Shown: positions 5,119 through 5,480 of the stretch, piece by piece | How positions within the stretch are numbered: the first letter of the stretch is position 1 | Layout: each line of letters starts with the position of its first letter | Source: an uncultured Prevotellaceae bacterium | GTDB taxonomy: Bacteria > Bacteroidota > Bacteroidia > Bacteroidales > Bacteroidaceae | Length of the DNA stretch: 5,480 bases | NCBI GenBank assembly: GCA_902775075.1 | Contig: CACYKX010000203.1 | Location: forward strand, 1 to 5,480 | Reading direction: 5' to 3' | Translations under genes and position numbers: made by a program | Notes under the pieces: model-generated | What the model saw: the letters and a program-made list of their open reading frames with translations, nothing else | Told to the model about the DNA's origin: nothing | The model's database searches: none

Positions 5119-5200
5119 GCTTGCCCTAGGCAAGCAAGCCTTTTGCCCTAGGCAAAAGCGCCTCTTGCCCTACCCAAGCGACGAACGCGGACTAGGCAAG
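5119..5200. repeat. Palindrome cluster based on TTGCCCTAGGCAA
   Basis: Hairpin 1 is GCTTGCC-CTA-GGCAAGC (5119-5135). Hairpin 2 is CTTTTGCC-CTA-GGCAAAAG (5140-5158). A third, decayed unit reads CTTGCCCTACCCAAG (5164-5178), and a half unit CTAGGCAAG lies at 5192-5200; CTTGCC 5164-5169 can pair with GGCAAG 5195-5200. Both good hairpins share the same core with CCTAGG at the centre, so this is a clustered small palindromic repeat rather than a terminator (no T tail). Confidence 0.75.
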
Positions 5201-5349
5201 TTAGCAGTCTGAAATACAGCGACTTACATGCCATTTGTAATGTGGTATAATCGTTCGCTTATTATTTAGCCTAAAAGAAAAAGCTTTACAGAGAAACCGC
5301 TGGGGCAGGTACCTGTTACAGATAAATGACCATTAACTGAACAAATCAG

Positions 5350-5399
5350 CACCTCGGAGAACTACAACGGTTCGTCGGAGGTGTTTTTGTTTTATTTTC
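5350..5399 (+). terminator. Terminator-like hairpin, repeat copy 2
   Basis: CACCTCGGA (5350-5358) pairs with TCGGAGGTG (5375-5383) with one G/G mismatch, and inner GAAC/GTTC pairs can form. The tail TTTTTGTTTTATTTTC is a strong terminator tail. No gene lies between this and copy 1, so it must end either read-through or an unseen RNA. Confidence 0.65.
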
Positions 5400-5427
5400 A
5401 ATGCAAAGCAAAATAAGTGCTCAAAAA

Positions 5428-5459
5428 TTTGGAAAATTCAAAATTAGTTCCTACCTTTG
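5428..5459 (+). promoter_or_regulatory. Bacteroidetes-type promoter at right edge
   Basis: TTTG (5428-5431) is followed after 20 bases by TACCTTTG (5452-5459), then CACCC, a full match to the TTTG-N20-TAnnTTTG consensus. Transcription should start near 5466 and serve a gene or RNA beyond the window. It lies 68 bases after the hairpin of copy 2, which insulates it from upstream transcription. Confidence 0.8.
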
Positions 5460-5480
5460 CACCCAGATGAGAGTTGCATA

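Larger units (their letters stand above)
4957..5384 (+). repeat. Direct repeat of a 34-nt hairpin unit, 382 bases apart
   Basis: Copy 1 spans 4968-5001 and copy 2 spans 5350-5383; both are 34 nt and in the same orientation. The 5' arm CACCTCGGAGAA and the loop-to-arm stretch ACGGTTCGTC are identical, and GAGGTGT ends both. Only about six loop bases and one stem base differ. Similar flanks (TGAACA before each arm) extend the match about 12 bases upstream. Conservation of the loop, not just the stem, is more than terminator function needs. Confidence 0.75.
4889..5480. other. Gene-free stretch: two hairpins, palindromes and an outgoing promoter
   Basis: No ORF here looks real. A 21-codon frame from ATG 5064 (MQKTLRLEWLKTRIGVTPRLP) runs into the palindrome cluster and stops there. 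The stretch is flanked on the left by the end of the DUF4417 gene. The two 34-nt hairpins, the TTGCCCTAGGCAA cluster and the right-edge promoter are listed separately. A 10-base palindrome, CAGGTACCTG, lies at 5306-5315. Confidence 0.6.

Noticed and set aside
5064..5129. 21-codon ORF MQKTLRLEWLKTRIGVTPRLP
   Set aside because: It ends inside the first palindrome; length and lack of a leader fit chance or a piece of the repeat element.
5119..5200. CRISPR-like array from repeated hairpin units
   Set aside because: The units are only 5 bases apart with no spacers of uniform length, and no cas genes are present.
5223..5251. CTTACA-N17-TATAAT resembling an E. coli sigma-70 promoter
   Set aside because: The organism appears to use the Bacteroidetes promoter pattern, nothing coding follows, and the -35 box is only 4/6.
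4940..5263. 9-base inverted pair AATAAGCGA / TCGCTTATT as element ends
   Set aside because: It is too short for a 320-base span in AT-rich DNA, with no target duplication or transposase.

Overview
The window looks like accessory DNA from a Bacteroidales chromosome, with Prevotella or a close relative most likely. The evidence is the promoter type: three sites match the Bacteroidetes pattern (TTTG or TTG about 20 bases upstream of TAnnTTTG). Most genes also have A-rich leaders rather than Shine-Dalgarno sites, and base composition is moderate with AT-rich intergenic DNA. Genus and species cannot be fixed from sequence alone.

Layout. Bases 1-1494 hold two close-set genes on the + strand: the 3' part of a DUF262-type protein ending in an HNH nuclease domain, and a complete Mrr-type restriction endonuclease with a winged-helix N-terminus. 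Together they are the end of a restriction/defence locus. Bases 1538-2101 encode a small exported protein of unknown function.

Bases 2102-3320 hold no convincing intact protein gene and read as a scrapyard. They contain short tandem repeats, a 36-codon ORF ending at a strong bidirectional terminator, a good + promoter feeding a leader with two tiny ORFs, and a well-formed promoter/terminator pair on the - strand that frames a possible ~100-nt RNA. There is also a fragment of a cytosine-5 DNA methyltransferase carrying the catalytic PCQ motif.

Bases 3325-4888 hold three tightly packed + genes: a basic 131-aa protein with an MGGRGS start, an acidic 138-aa partner whose start overlaps the first gene's end, and a DUF4417 protein two bases further on. 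MGGRGS-start proteins and DUF4417 are both, from memory, common in prophages and other mobile elements, so I read this as phage-derived cargo. The basic/acidic overlapping pair could be a toxin with its immunity protein, but that is inference.

Bases 4889-5480 hold no gene. They contain two same-orientation copies of a 34-nt hairpin with a conserved loop, a cluster of palindromes built on TTGCCCTAGGCAA, and a clean promoter at the right edge that must drive something beyond the window.

The most interesting leads are the possible - strand RNA at 2839-2938, the basic/acidic gene pair, and the duplicated 34-nt hairpin.
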